Shown here piece after piece: positions 8,195 to 16,752 of a stretch of 64,000 nt of DNA (the stretch's first letter is position 1; every line of letters begins with the position of its first letter). The notes under the pieces were generated by a model. That model searched no databases and had not been told where the DNA came from. It worked only from the letters and a program-made list of their open reading frames with translations. The stretch is from Verrucomicrobiota bacterium (GTDB lineage Bacteria; Verrucomicrobiota; Verrucomicrobiia; Opitutales; Opitutaceae), in NCBI GenBank assembly GCA_023386835.1, contig JAEWIY010000152.1, positions 19,014 through 83,013 on the forward strand, in the 5' to 3' direction. The position numbers were made by a program, and so were the translations under genes.

Positions 8195-10195
8195 ATGGCT
8201 GATTGGCGCACATCTCTGCTGACGCAGTTCGTTCCGGGCGTGAAACCGATTCTAGCGGTTTCCGATCCGGATGGTCTGTTGCGCGAGCCGACCCTGTTGA
8301 AATGCGTCGAAGAACGCGGATTCATTGTCCTGTTTTTCGAAGATCCCCTCGCTTTTCGCGTTGAATACGAAACGCGCGTCCGTTGCCGGTGGGACGCCGG
8401 AGAGAACGTGGAGGCGGTGATTTCGTTCGAACCGGGGGAGCATGAGTTCGAGACCCTGCCGGTTGATGTGCTTTCGAGAGCTCGGCAGGTGCGGCTTCAC
8501 CTCAAGGACATCTTTCCCCGGCTGGCTTACGATGTAATCCGCCACTTGGGACCGACCTACTTTGATGCGCTGTATGCGGCCTATCAAACGAGTGCCGTGC
8601 AGTCGCTGGGCGATGCCATGTCCAAGGACTTTGTCCTGCGTCATCTCTACACTGTCGACGGCAGCCTGATCGCGACCGAGGCCGCACTCCTGGGCTTCCT
8701 GTGCCGGACGCACTATGCGCAGGCGAAAATGCCGGATTTGCTGATCGAGCACCTTGATCGGACACTCGCGCCACGATTTCCGACCTGGTCTACCGGTCGC
8801 CTGCTGCGCGACCGGGCACTTTTCTTCGTCTTCCTGCAGGAGCGGTGGCCTCTTTTCGTGGCGGAGAGCGATGGTGGACGCGCCTTGGAGCAGAAGTTCG
8901 GCGCGGAACTGCGTGTACATGGACCGCACCGGGTCCCGTTCGAGCACCACGACGTACGCGTTTTTATCGACAACTTCTTCGCGGAGGGGTTGCTCACTCC
9001 CATCGCTTGGCGCTGGCAGGACGCGAGTGACGAGAGCTGGATTCGCGTTGGGCTCAAGGATGACGAGCACCGCAATCCCCAGCTCCGGCTCTCAGAGCTG
9101 CTGGCGGAGTTGACCGACGCCGTGCCGGCCGGGCACGCTCCAGTGGCGGATTGGCAGAAATTTTCGGTGCGGTGGGGGCAGGCTCGTATGCTCTGGCTTG
9201 GGCTTGAGGCCAAAGCGCAGGAAACCCAGGCGGCGAGCTTTGCCACGGTGACCGGACTGCTGAAGGAACGCTTCGCCCTTTGGGTAGAACAATCCTATCC
9301 ACGAATCCACAACGTGCCCGCCACCACGCCGGCCATGGTGCATCACGCTCCCGCCTATTTGGCGCGAATGCTCGATCAGGGGGCTGCCTCGCGCGTCGCC
9401 TTGGTGCTCATCGATGGCATGGCGATGGAACAGTGGGCGATGGTGAAGGAGATTCTGCAGCCCAAACTGTCGGGCGCATTGCTGGACGAATCCGCCGTGT
9501 TTGCTTGGGCTCCGACCATCACGCCGGTTTCCCGGCAGGCGACATTCGCTGGCAAGGCCCCGATTTTCTTCGTCGATACGATTTACGAGACCTCACGGGA
9601 CGAGAGCCGATGGCGGGAATTTTGGACCGGCCGCGGGCTATACGGCCATGAAGTCGCGGCGGTGTCCTTTCATGGCAACGACGGCGACGAAAAGATCGTG
9701 GATGACTATCTCTCGGCCGACACCAAGGCTCTTGCCGTCACCTTCTACAAGGTGGACAAGATCATGCACGGCATGCAGCTCGGCGCGGCGGGCATGCAAA
9801 ACCAAGTGGCCCAATGGGCGAATGGGAACGCACTACTCAACGTGCTCGATTTGCTGCTGGCTCGCGGTTTCACCGTTCTGATCACTGCCGATCACGGCAA
9901 CACCGAGGCTATCGGTATCGGAGCCCCCAAACAGGGAGTGCTCTGCGATGTGCGAGGCGAGCGCACCCGGATCTTTAACGAGCCAAAATTCGCTGCCGAC
10001 TGTGTGGCGCAGGCGCCAGGAAGCCGCATCTGGCAGCATTCGGGACTCCCTGAGGATTTCATTCCGGTCGTGGCTCCAGCCGGGAAGGCATATGTTACCA
10101 AGAGAACCGCGCTCGTCTGCCACGGCGGCGACTCGCTGGAAGAGCTGGCCGTGCCCTTTGTGCTGTTACGCCGCGTCGACGGAGGTGCCGCTTGA
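8195..10195 (+). CDS. pglZ: BREX alkaline-phosphatase-like protein PglZ
   Basis: A 666-residue PglZ-domain protein, the hallmark of every BREX type. The alkaline-phosphatase-like core is visible in the second half: VLIDGMAMEQW near residue 408 (metal and nucleophile region), a WAPTITPVSR segment, the VDKIMHG region, LITADHGNTEA near 565, and HGGDSLEELAVPF near the C-terminus. The ATG at 8195 follows the helicase stop by two bases; the alternative upstream start lies inside the helicase. The gene ends in a TTGA overlap with brxA, preceded by GGAGG at 10181-10185. PglZ is needed for BREX defence and methylation, but its exact reaction is not established. Confidence 0.9.
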   Translation: MADWRTSLLTQFVPGVKPILAVSDPDGLLREPTLLKCVEERGFIVLFFEDPLAFRVEYETRVRCRWDAGENVEAVISFEPGEHEFETLPVDVLSRARQVRLHLKDIFPRLAYDVIRHLGPTYFDALYAAYQTSAVQSLGDAMSKDFVLRHLYTVDGSLIATEAALLGFLCRTHYAQAKMPDLLIEHLDRTLAPRFPTWSTGRLLRDRALFFVFLQERWPLFVAESDGGRALEQKFGAELRVHGPHRVPFEHHDVRVFIDNFFAEGLLTPIAWRWQDASDESWIRVGLKDDEHRNPQLRLSELLAELTDAVPAGHAPVADWQKFSVRWGQARMLWLGLEAKAQETQAASFATVTGLLKERFALWVEQSYPRIHNVPATTPAMVHHAPAYLARMLDQGAASRVALVLIDGMAMEQWAMVKEILQPKLSGALLDESAVFAWAPTITPVSRQATFAGKAPIFFVDTIYETSRDESRWREFWTGRGLYGHEVAAVSFHGNDGDEKIVDDYLSADTKALAVTFYKVDKIMHGMQLGAAGMQNQVAQWANGNALLNVLDLLLARGFTVLITADHGNTEAIGIGAPKQGVLCDVRGERTRIFNEPKFAADCVAQAPGSRIWQHSGLPEDFIPVVAPAGKAYVTKRTALVCHGGDSLEELAVPFVLLRRVDGGAA

Positions 10196-10956
10196 GCTCC
10201 AACCAGCGCATCGGTTTCGGGAAAAAAGTTCGCTGGGAATGGCTGCTCCTTGCGCTGCGGCTGCGCGCCAAAGGCGAGCCCTTTGACGCGGCGCGCGACG
10301 AGTTGGTTCAGCTTATTGCCGAAACAAATCCGGGCAAGACGGCCATCGCGAAGATCCTTTCGAATCTACGGCAGGTCGTTTTTGAGCCGGTCGCGAGCTG
10401 CGAAGCGTTTGCCGAGCATGGCACCGGACTATTCCGTCAGCGCGGTGCGTCGGCCGCCTTTCCCGTGCTCTGGGGACTCTCGATCACCTCTTACTCCTTC
10501 TTTGCGCAAACCGGTGAGACGATTGGCCGACTGCTTCGCCTGAACGCCGACTTCACTGCCGCCGAAATGGTGCGGCGGCTTACGGAGCGTGCCGGTGATC
10601 GAGCATTCGTCAGCCGGGTCGCGCGCTACAACCTGAGTAGTATGCTGGACTGGCAACTGCTGGGTTACGACGAGCGGACCAAACGCTATAGTCGGGGCCG
10701 TGTCACGCGACTGGCCGATCCCGAGATGATCAGTTGGTTGGCCGAAGCCGTGTTGTTGGCCCTCGGGAAGAGCGCGTTGCCGCAGTCCCAGGTATTCGCG
10801 AGCAATCTCCTTTTTCCCTTCGAGATGAAGCCAACGCCTCTGGCTCACTTGACGGCGGCAAACCGACGACTGCATGTGGTCCGACAGAGTTTAAGCGAAG
10901 AGTTGGTCGCACTGGATGAAAACGCGGTGACGTATCGATCCGGACGAACGTCCTGA
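10192..10956 (+). CDS. brxA: BrxA-like protein closing the BREX operon
   Basis: A 254-residue, mostly helical protein of the DUF1819 (BrxA) type, judged from its size, its place directly after pglZ, and a repeated helical pattern such as WEWLLLALRLRAKG near the start and a RYNLSSMLDWQLL segment in the middle. BrxA has a NusB-like DNA-binding fold in solved relatives and is the last gene in BREX type 3 loci. The TTG start overlaps the pglZ stop (TTGA) and has a strong GGAGG ribosome site nine bases upstream, which decides the start. I recognise it by context more than by residue motifs. Confidence 0.7.
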   Translation: MSSNQRIGFGKKVRWEWLLLALRLRAKGEPFDAARDELVQLIAETNPGKTAIAKILSNLRQVVFEPVASCEAFAEHGTGLFRQRGASAAFPVLWGLSITSYSFFAQTGETIGRLLRLNADFTAAEMVRRLTERAGDRAFVSRVARYNLSSMLDWQLLGYDERTKRYSRGRVTRLADPEMISWLAEAVLLALGKSALPQSQVFASNLLFPFEMKPTPLAHLTAANRRLHVVRQSLSEELVALDENAVTYRSGRTS

Positions 10957-10961
10957 CGTGT

Positions 10962-10979
10962 TCTCAGTCGGCTCTGAGA
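10962..10979 (+). terminator. Short inverted repeat after the BREX operon
   Basis: TCTCAG at 10962-10967 and CTGAGA at 10974-10979 can pair with a six-base loop, six bases after the brxA stop. There is no T-run, so it is only a possible terminator or RNA-end stabiliser. The rest of the 212-base gap up to the nucleotidase gene shows no gene. Confidence 0.3.
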
Positions 10980-11168
10980 GACTCAAGCGACGGTCCAACA
11001 GCGACCAGGCGCCGGGGAAAGGCACCCTCGCTCCACTTTCTGACCTGGGAAAGCCGGTGACCTTATAGTCAAGTTCAAGTCGAGCGGCTAAATTCCGGGT
11101 AAACAATCGCCAGCGGTGGAAGTACTTGCCGATCGGCTGCAAAAACGCCAGAAGGGCATGGATGCGTC

Positions 11169-12476
11169 ATGCCGTTCGATCTCGATAATGTTCTCGTTGT
11201 AGCGATATCGTCCTCCGCGCTGTTCGATGCGCGGGACGAAGATCGTCTTTTTCGAGAGCAGGGACAGCGGGCATTTAACGACTATCAGATAGTCAATGAA
11301 GAACGACCCTTCACCAGGGGTACCGCATTCCCGTTGATCGAGGGCTTGCTGCGACTGAACACGCTTTCGAAGAAGCCACTGGTCGAAGTCGTCATTCTGT
11401 CGCACAACAACCCCGAAGCGGGCCTTCGGGCAATGAATTCACTGGAGCACTACGGGCTCGATATCACGCGTGCGGCGTTCATCGGCGGCACGCCGGTCGC
11501 ACGTTATCTGTCCCCGTATCGGGTAAAGCTGTTTCTTTCTCGGAACGAAGAGGACGTCCGCCAGGCGCTGGCTGGAGGAGTGGCGGCCGGCTTGATCTAT
11601 GATCCACCAGATCAGCTTTGCGCGGAGGCAGGACAGCTCCGCATCGCCTTCGACGGCGACGCCGTCATCTTCTCGGACGAATCGGAGCGGGTCTACCAAC
11701 AGACCAAAAGCCTTCAGGCGTTCTTCGAGCATGAGCAGGCGAATGCGATGAAGCCCATGGCGGACGGTCCATTTGCGACCTTCCTCCGCTGGATTGCTCA
11801 AGTGCAAGCGGACTCCGCGATCAGCAACCCGGACGGCAGCTGCCCCATTCGCACGGCGCTTGTCACAGCCCGGAACGGTCCAGCAGTTAAGCGGGTGATC
11901 CTCACGCTGCGCGCCTGGGGTGTTACCATCGACGAGGCGTTCTACCTAGGAGGCATCAAGAAATCAGAGATCCTCCAGGCGTTTAATCCACATATCTTTT
12001 TCGACGATCAAGACGCTCACGCAGGCCCAGCGTCTCGGCTCGTTTCAACAGCGCGAGTCATGTACGGCCCGACTGCTGATCTGGCTCCGCCTCCTCCGGT
12101 AGTGAAATCGGAGCCTGCGGTCATTGTGTCGGCACAACCGTACGATGAGGCGACCCAGGTGGCAGTCGGCATCCCGCTCCCTTCGCTGACGAAGAAAGCA
12201 TACGAGACTCGGGTGCGTCAAATTCTCCTCGGTTACACTCCGTTGAGTAACGGGGTGTTGGACCCGCGCTACAGAAAGTTCATCGCCGAGACCTGCGATC
12301 GCTCAGGCCAGGAACGGGCAGCCATTCTGCACGAGCTGGAGCGGTACGATTTGGGCGGCATGACCGGTCACAAGCCGATGCTGAACCGCGAACGGGAAGA
12401 GACTGTCGCCGCCAAGTTGAAGAGCGTGCTCGCGAAGGCCGAAACCTTGAGGCAAGGCACGCTCGACCTGAAGTGA
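11169..12476 (+). CDS. Cytosolic 5'-nucleotidase (PF06189 family) with C-terminal extension
   Basis: A 435-residue protein whose first 300 residues match the cytosolic 5'-nucleotidase family, which hydrolyses nucleoside monophosphates. Visible family blocks: VVAISSSALFD near residue 10, DYQIVNEERPF near 40, VVILSHNNPEAGLRAMNSLEHYGLDITRAAF (as two blocks) near 78-105, LRIAFDGDAVIFSDESE near 160-175 (the acidic HAD-like metal site), CPIRTALVTARN near 228, and GGIKKSEILQAF and HIFFDDQDAH near 262-283. Residues 310-435 are an extra Pro-rich linker and helical domain. The next gene starts one base after this stop, so the two are probably co-translated. It sits between BREX and the tRNA-Glu attachment site, which suggests a role in defence by nucleotide depletion; that role is inferred. 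Confidence 0.8.
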   Translation: MPFDLDNVLVVAISSSALFDARDEDRLFREQGQRAFNDYQIVNEERPFTRGTAFPLIEGLLRLNTLSKKPLVEVVILSHNNPEAGLRAMNSLEHYGLDITRAAFIGGTPVARYLSPYRVKLFLSRNEEDVRQALAGGVAAGLIYDPPDQLCAEAGQLRIAFDGDAVIFSDESERVYQQTKSLQAFFEHEQANAMKPMADGPFATFLRWIAQVQADSAISNPDGSCPIRTALVTARNGPAVKRVILTLRAWGVTIDEAFYLGGIKKSEILQAFNPHIFFDDQDAHAGPASRLVSTARVMYGPTADLAPPPPVVKSEPAVIVSAQPYDEATQVAVGIPLPSLTKKAYETRVRQILLGYTPLSNGVLDPRYRKFIAETCDRSGQERAAILHELERYDLGGMTGHKPMLNREREETVAAKLKSVLAKAETLRQGTLDLK

Positions 12477-12477
12477 G

Positions 12478-13383
12478 ATGTCACCTCAGGAGCTGAAGCG
12501 TATTGCAGCCTCGTGTGCCGATCTCGGTGACCAGGCTGCCGACCACACTGGCTTCGTTGCGCTGCATCGGCTGGCGACGTTGCTGCGGGTGGAAGTCGAG
12601 TTTCGACCTCTGCTCGTTGAAGCCGTGATCGCAGCACCGGACGGCCCCGGCAGCTGGAAGGTTCTGGTTGATTCAGAAACACACCCAGAAGGGGTGACCC
12701 AGTTTCCGGTCGAAAGTCCCGATGGGCCGTTGTCGGCGCGGCTTCGCAACACCCTCGCGCATGAGTTCCTTCACACCCTCAGCTTTCGGGCGGAGGAGTT
12801 CGGCTATCGGCTCGAATTGAGCGGGAAGGAAACGCGGGCCCAGGCCGTGAAGCGGTTGGAACGCGAAACGGAGGGCTTTTCGCCATTTCTTGTGCTCGCA
12901 CAAAAGGCGATTGAGGCCGAGTTGGAGTCACGTGGGCTGACTGTTGAGGTTCTGACCGACTGGCGACGGAGATGGTCGGTATCCCGGCAGGTCCTGGTGG
13001 CGAGGTTGGTCCTTTTCCAATCACTGCCGGAATTCCGCCTCCGGTTTCATGGCAGTATCACCAATGTCGCCGTCTGTGTTGCGGAATGGGTGAACGAGGA
13101 ATCAGCGGCGCTGTTGGAGTGGCCGGTGTATTTTAACTTTCGGGACGGTATTGTCCCGGAGTTCATTTGGCTACTGCGCAGCAAAGGAAAGCCAGAGCTG
13201 CGAGAGCTATTTCCGGATCCGGCCTTGCTGCTGAACGGCGGCAACAACCTCACCGCGCAGAACGCCCTGCCTGCTGGAACTGGGACGAATCCGCGCTCTG
13301 ACACGCTCGACGTTGTGATCGACGTCGAACGGGTCGAAAAAAAGAAGGGCGAGTCGTTCCTGATCGTTTTCCGCGCCAAGTGA
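12478..13383 (+). CDS. Putative zinc metallopeptidase (ImmA/IrrE-like)
   Basis: A 301-residue protein with an HEFLH zinc-binding motif at residues 95-99 within NTLAHEFLHTLSFR, which follows the HExxH rule of gluzincin-type peptidases. A later SRQVLVARLVLFQ segment resembles the S-x-x-AL-x-x-RL-x-x-L stretch of ImmA/IrrE proteins. No HTH or signal peptide is seen, so it should act in the cytoplasm. The ATG lies one base after the stop of the 5'-nucleotidase. ImmA/IrrE peptidases usually cleave a repressor or partner protein on stress; here the nucleotidase is the natural candidate partner. The peptidase fold is supported by the motif alone, and the pairing is inference from spacing. Confidence 0.6.
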   Translation: MSPQELKRIAASCADLGDQAADHTGFVALHRLATLLRVEVEFRPLLVEAVIAAPDGPGSWKVLVDSETHPEGVTQFPVESPDGPLSARLRNTLAHEFLHTLSFRAEEFGYRLELSGKETRAQAVKRLERETEGFSPFLVLAQKAIEAELESRGLTVEVLTDWRRRWSVSRQVLVARLVLFQSLPEFRLRFHGSITNVAVCVAEWVNEESAALLEWPVYFNFRDGIVPEFIWLLRSKGKPELRELFPDPALLLNGGNNLTAQNALPAGTGTNPRSDTLDVVIDVERVEKKKGESFLIVFRAK

Positions 13384-13529
13384 AGGCGCAGGTTGCCACC
13401 AGGTTGCCGCCGAAGCTTCTTCTGGCTTCACTTTGCTTCTGTTGCCTGCTTTTATCTGCTTGCCCTAAACCATTAACCTTCAGTTAAGTCCGCAACCGCT
13501 AGCGATTTAGCTTCTGGATACTGGCGACT

Positions 13530-13552
13530 TTCGAATCCCCGTGGGGACGCCA
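13530..13552 (+). other. tRNA-Glu 3'-end fragment, probable island attachment site (att)
   Basis: These 23 bases read TTCGAATCCCC then GTGGGGACGCCA. They match the T-loop, 3' T-stem strand, 3' acceptor strand (TGGGGAC), discriminator G and CCA end of bacterial tRNA-Glu, whose 5' acceptor strand is GTCCCCA or similar. The bases upstream do not form a T-stem 5' strand, an anticodon arm or a GTCCCC start, so only the 3' end is present. Such isolated tRNA 3' ends mark the far end of elements that integrated into the tRNA gene. In that model the intact tRNA-Glu and an integrase would lie to the left of the window, on the + strand. Confidence 0.7.
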
Positions 13553-13569
13553 CTTTAAGTTATTCGGGC

Positions 13570-13599
13570 GGAGGCTTTTGCAGAACTGCGGGAGCCTCC
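13570..13599. repeat. Long hairpin next to the att fragment
   Basis: GGAGGCT at 13570-13576 pairs with AGCCTCC at 13593-13599, and GCAG at 13580-13583 pairs with CTGC at 13586-13589. It is an imperfect 11-bp stem with symmetric TTT/GGG internal loops, 18 bases downstream of the att core. It could be a terminator without a T-run, or part of a recombination site. Confidence 0.4.
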
Positions 13600-13972
13600 A
13601 CCCCTAGCAAACACTAGCAGTTTTAGAAGTTTTGCTTAACGCCCGACCCGGCCCGGCATAGTTCGGGCGGGTACTGAAGGCCGGGTCACGTTTGCTCGGC
13701 CGACCCCACCCCGGGCGGCCATAAGAACAATCCCCTCAGAGGAGAAAATGCGGGGGAACTTGGGGGAAACCTCGGGAACGGGGCAGTGGCCATATCGAGC
13801 CCCGGGATCTTCGGGCTCCCACTGACCCCTGTGCAGCCAACCCCAAGAGCCGTAACAGGTATCATGCGCGTTCCACCGTTTCGCTGTGGAAGGACGCTCA
13901 ACGCGGTAACAATCCCGCTTGTTCGCCTTCGGCGCTGGCTCTACTTGACAATGGGTGTAGTCTGAAGGCGCC

Positions 13973-15166
13973 ATGTCAAGTGAACCCTCCTTCAGCCCCG
14001 ACCGTCTTCGGTCGTTCCGTTTGGCCCGAGGATGGTCGTTGGACGATCTTGCCTCACGCATGGGCGAAGCAGGCTACGGCATTTCGCGCCAAGCCCTTCA
14101 CCAGTTCGAGAAGGGCAAGACTGTGCCCGCTCCCACCACGTTTCGCACTCTCGTCACTGTAATGGGCCTGCGCCCGTCCGAGCTGCTCGCATCTTCGTTC
14201 GGACTTCAGTTCGTCGCATTCCGGAAAACCTCCAAGCTCGGGAAGGGAGCGCAGGAGAGCATCAAGGCGGAGTTCTTGTGGAAAGCCGAGCGCCGGCAAC
14301 GTCTCCTGCTCGCCAACGGGATTAATCCACGCCCGTGGTCGCTAGATAAGCGCCGCGTGGATACGGTCGAAGGCGCTGATGAAGTTGCGCGGTGGCTGCG
14401 TGCTGAGTGGCACTTGGGCCGCGATGCCATCGCCTCGCTCACCGACGCCTGTGAACATAACGGAGTCGAGGTTGTTTGTCTTGATCCAGAGGCCGAGGGA
14501 TTCAGTGGTTTGTCCGCTTTCGAATCGGAGTCGCGAGCAGCGTTCGTTGCCTTTCAGCATCGCGCGACCGATGGCGCGCGGCAGCGGATGGACCTGGCCC
14601 ACGAACTCGCCCACCTTGTCTTCGACCCCGCTTCACCGGTTGCCGAAGAAGACTTTGCTCGCCGCTTCGCCGGCGCCCTCCTGCTGCCCGCTGAGACGGT
14701 TCAGGCCGAGCTGGGTCAGCGTCGTAGCTCGCTCACCTTTGCTGAGCTTCGCGCTCTCAAGGTTCGGTACGGCGTGTCCATGCAGGGATGGATTCGTCGC
14801 GCTCGGGACCTGCACATCATTTCTGAAAGAACCTACAAGGGACTCCAGATTACTATAAACCGCTACGGACTCCGGGCAGACGAAGGAGAGCCGTACGTTG
14901 CTCCAGAAGTGTGTGACCGCGACGTGCGCTTGGCCGCTCGCGCGAGCACCGAGGGGCTATTGCCGGTGGAGGAGGCTGCCCGGTTGGCTGGAGTCGACCC
15001 CCATGTTCTTGCCAACGGCGCCCCCCACTCGTCACGGTCAACGCTCCGCGACCTCACGCGAGAGGAGCGTCGAATAGCGGCTCAACAGGCTGCTGCGTTC
15101 GCCGCCGAGGACCTCCAGAAACACCCGGAGACTCGGATCCCTGACGTTTTGGATCATGTTGATTAA
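13973..15166 (+). CDS. XRE-HTH / ImmA-IrrE metallopeptidase fusion (antitoxin-type regulator)
   Basis: A 397-residue protein. Residues 8-60 form an XRE helix-turn-helix (LASRMGEAGYGISRQALHQFEKG), and residues 130-260 form an ImmA/IrrE domain with HELAH at 210-214 and FARRFAGALLLPAE about 20 residues later, which is the expected third-ligand region. The C-terminal 120 residues are helical. Members of this family act as antitoxins or stress-cleavable regulators. It overlaps the MazF-like gene by 11 bases, so the two form one unit in which this protein probably represses the operon and neutralises the toxin. The ATG at 13973 follows directly after the intergenic region with no better alternative. 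Confidence 0.8.
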   Translation: MSSEPSFSPDRLRSFRLARGWSLDDLASRMGEAGYGISRQALHQFEKGKTVPAPTTFRTLVTVMGLRPSELLASSFGLQFVAFRKTSKLGKGAQESIKAEFLWKAERRQRLLLANGINPRPWSLDKRRVDTVEGADEVARWLRAEWHLGRDAIASLTDACEHNGVEVVCLDPEAEGFSGLSAFESESRAAFVAFQHRATDGARQRMDLAHELAHLVFDPASPVAEEDFARRFAGALLLPAETVQAELGQRRSSLTFAELRALKVRYGVSMQGWIRRARDLHIISERTYKGLQITINRYGLRADEGEPYVAPEVCDRDVRLAARASTEGLLPVEEAARLAGVDPHVLANGAPHSSRSTLRDLTREERRIAAQQAAAFAAEDLQKHPETRIPDVLDHVD

Positions 15167-15506
15167 CCCGAGGCGAGGAGAGATCTGGTGGGTGAACTTC
15201 GATCCCATCGTCGGTTCGGAGATCACCAAGACACGCCCTGCCGTCGTCTTGGATCACGGGCATCCAACGCTGGGGCTCCGTATTGTCGCTCCCATTACCG
15301 ACTGGAAATCGAACTACGCCAAGAGCATCGCTAAGGTCCACTTGCAAGCGACAGCGATGAACGGGTTGTCGAAGGATTCGGCAGCCGACGCCTACCAGAT
15401 CAAGACCGTCAGTCTCGAACGCTTTACCCGCAAACTCGGCATTCTCCCGCAGGCCACCGTGGACGAAGTCGCCGCCGCCGTGGCGACGCTGATCGACGCG
15501 CCATGA
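15156..15506 (+). CDS. MazF/PemK-family toxin (mRNA interferase)
   Basis: A 116-residue protein with the family opening RRGEIWWVNFDPIVGSE near residues 6-22 and the TRPAVVL strand near 25-32, followed by VAPIT and the SAADAYQIKTVSLERF segment that corresponds to the conserved D-Q-x-R/K-x-x-D region. MazF and PemK proteins cut mRNA at short sequences. Its start lies inside the end of the XRE-ImmA/IrrE gene, as usual for a toxin following its antitoxin. The pairing with a two-domain XRE-peptidase antitoxin instead of a MazE-type protein is less common. Confidence 0.85.
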   Translation: MLINPRRGEIWWVNFDPIVGSEITKTRPAVVLDHGHPTLGLRIVAPITDWKSNYAKSIAKVHLQATAMNGLSKDSAADAYQIKTVSLERFTRKLGILPQATVDEVAAAVATLIDAP

Positions 15507-15582
15507 GTGGATAACTGCGGCTTCAGCGGTGCTTCAAGTTAAGGGCAGCCGCGTCCGCCGCGAGCCGGCGTCAGTAGCTTTG

Positions 15583-16746
15583 TCACAAGTCAACCGAACA
15601 AGCGTCCCAAGGGACAGCCACTTCTCTCAGTCGGGCATTAAAATCTGTCCAGCGACGTGGATCCACGTCGTTCAGGTAAGCGACAAGGCCTTGGAGATGA
15701 TTATAAAATCCCAATCCGGATTCAAAACCGTGGTGCCGAGCAACCGAAACTAGCCCAAACTTCTCTATCGCATGAAAGAATCGATCGATCCGGGTAACCG
15801 TCCACTGCGGGACACGCGGCTGCTCTCCGTCGACAAGCAAACCGAGTACCATCTTACGAGAGCCGGCGCGAGCTATACGCGTCTTTTTCTTGTTAACGCT
15901 AAAGCCGTGACTTTGGACAATGCGTATAACGCCCGAGCTGATCTCGGAGATAGATTTCGCGCTAGGATATTGATGTGCTGAAAGCGTGAGATCGTCTGCA
16001 TAGCGAGTATATACTAGATGCTTTAAATCCGCAAATTCAGCCAAGTCGACGTCTAGGCCGAGTGCGGCAAGATTTCCAAGCATCGGGCTCGTGGGGGCGC
16101 CTTGAGGGAGCACTCCGACTTTGCCCCAATGGTGCGAGTATGGCAGCTCCTTGGTAGAGCTGTAGGGTTTGCGATCAAACCACCGCTCCACCGAGTCGCG
16201 AGTTTCGCGGGGGAGATGGGTGGTGGTACAAAGCCTTGCCATCTCAAAAGACAAGAGCGGCCGGTACCCAAGCGATATAAATGTATCATAAACGCGCACC
16301 TCATCCACACTGTAAAAGAAATCGGCAAGATCGAAGTGAAAGATAAATTTCGCCCTGCAGTGCTGCAGGGCGCAACGACGAATTCCGCCAGCGGGATGAA
16401 AGGCGAAGGATGCCGGATGTGGGCGCACCTTTTGCAGGATCTCCTGGTTAATGAACTGCTGAACGCGCAGCAGATCCGGGGTCGGCGAATGAATAAATCG
16501 GCGGCCCCCGGAGCGTTTTGAGATGGAGAAAATTCGGTAATTTGCCCCCTCGCGCCGCCTGTCCACTGATTGGTGCAGCAATCTATAGTCGACGGCACAA
16601 ATCCGCGAGAGGTGTCGGAGTGAGAACACAACTGCGACATTGTTTCTCGACAACCCACGCGAATAGTCGACGAGCGCTCGGGCCGCACGTGCGCCCAGTT
16701 TGGGCAGCGCTGCCTCCAGAAGTTGGTGTGCCGACCAAGTCTCCAT
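15583..16746 (-). CDS. Retron reverse transcriptase
   Basis: A 387-residue reverse transcriptase. Visible in order: RRFIHSPTPDLLRVQQFIN (RT1 region), an AFHPAGGIRRCALQHC stretch in the place of the retron NA-x-x-H block (here CALQH), IFHFDLADFF (catalytic Asp of motif A), VLPQGAPTSPMLGN (RT4), YTRYADD (catalytic YADD), NKKKTRIAR and MVLGLLVDG. The last corresponds to the retron VTG motif, here VLG. The short length and lack of maturase or integrase domains fit a retron and not a group II intron. It is read after the phosphoribosyltransferase-like gene, with a hairpin-rich gap between them, and converges on the mazF-like gene. A GAGAG ribosome site precedes the ATG. Confidence 0.85.
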   Translation of the reverse strand: METWSAHQLLEAALPKLGARAARALVDYSRGLSRNNVAVVFSLRHLSRICAVDYRLLHQSVDRRREGANYRIFSISKRSGGRRFIHSPTPDLLRVQQFINQEILQKVRPHPASFAFHPAGGIRRCALQHCRAKFIFHFDLADFFYSVDEVRVYDTFISLGYRPLLSFEMARLCTTTHLPRETRDSVERWFDRKPYSSTKELPYSHHWGKVGVLPQGAPTSPMLGNLAALGLDVDLAEFADLKHLVYTRYADDLTLSAHQYPSAKSISEISSGVIRIVQSHGFSVNKKKTRIARAGSRKMVLGLLVDGEQPRVPQWTVTRIDRFFHAIEKFGLVSVARHHGFESGLGFYNHLQGLVAYLNDVDPRRWTDFNARLREVAVPWDACSVDL

Positions 16747-16752
16747 TCACTC

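Larger units (their letters stand above)
13384..13972. other. Intergenic region at island boundary
   Basis: There is no convincing gene in these 589 bases. They hold the tRNA-Glu 3'-end fragment, a long hairpin just after it, and several smaller palindromes, such as TTCCAC and GTGGAA arms around 13872-13893. A frame on the - strand (13636-14061) is Pro/Arg-rich and lacks recognisable sequence, so I treat it as noncoding. Confidence 0.6.

Noticed and set aside
13490..13552. A complete tRNA-Glu gene ending at 13552
   Set aside because: No 5' acceptor strand, anticodon arm or T-stem 5' strand is present upstream; only the 3' end is there.
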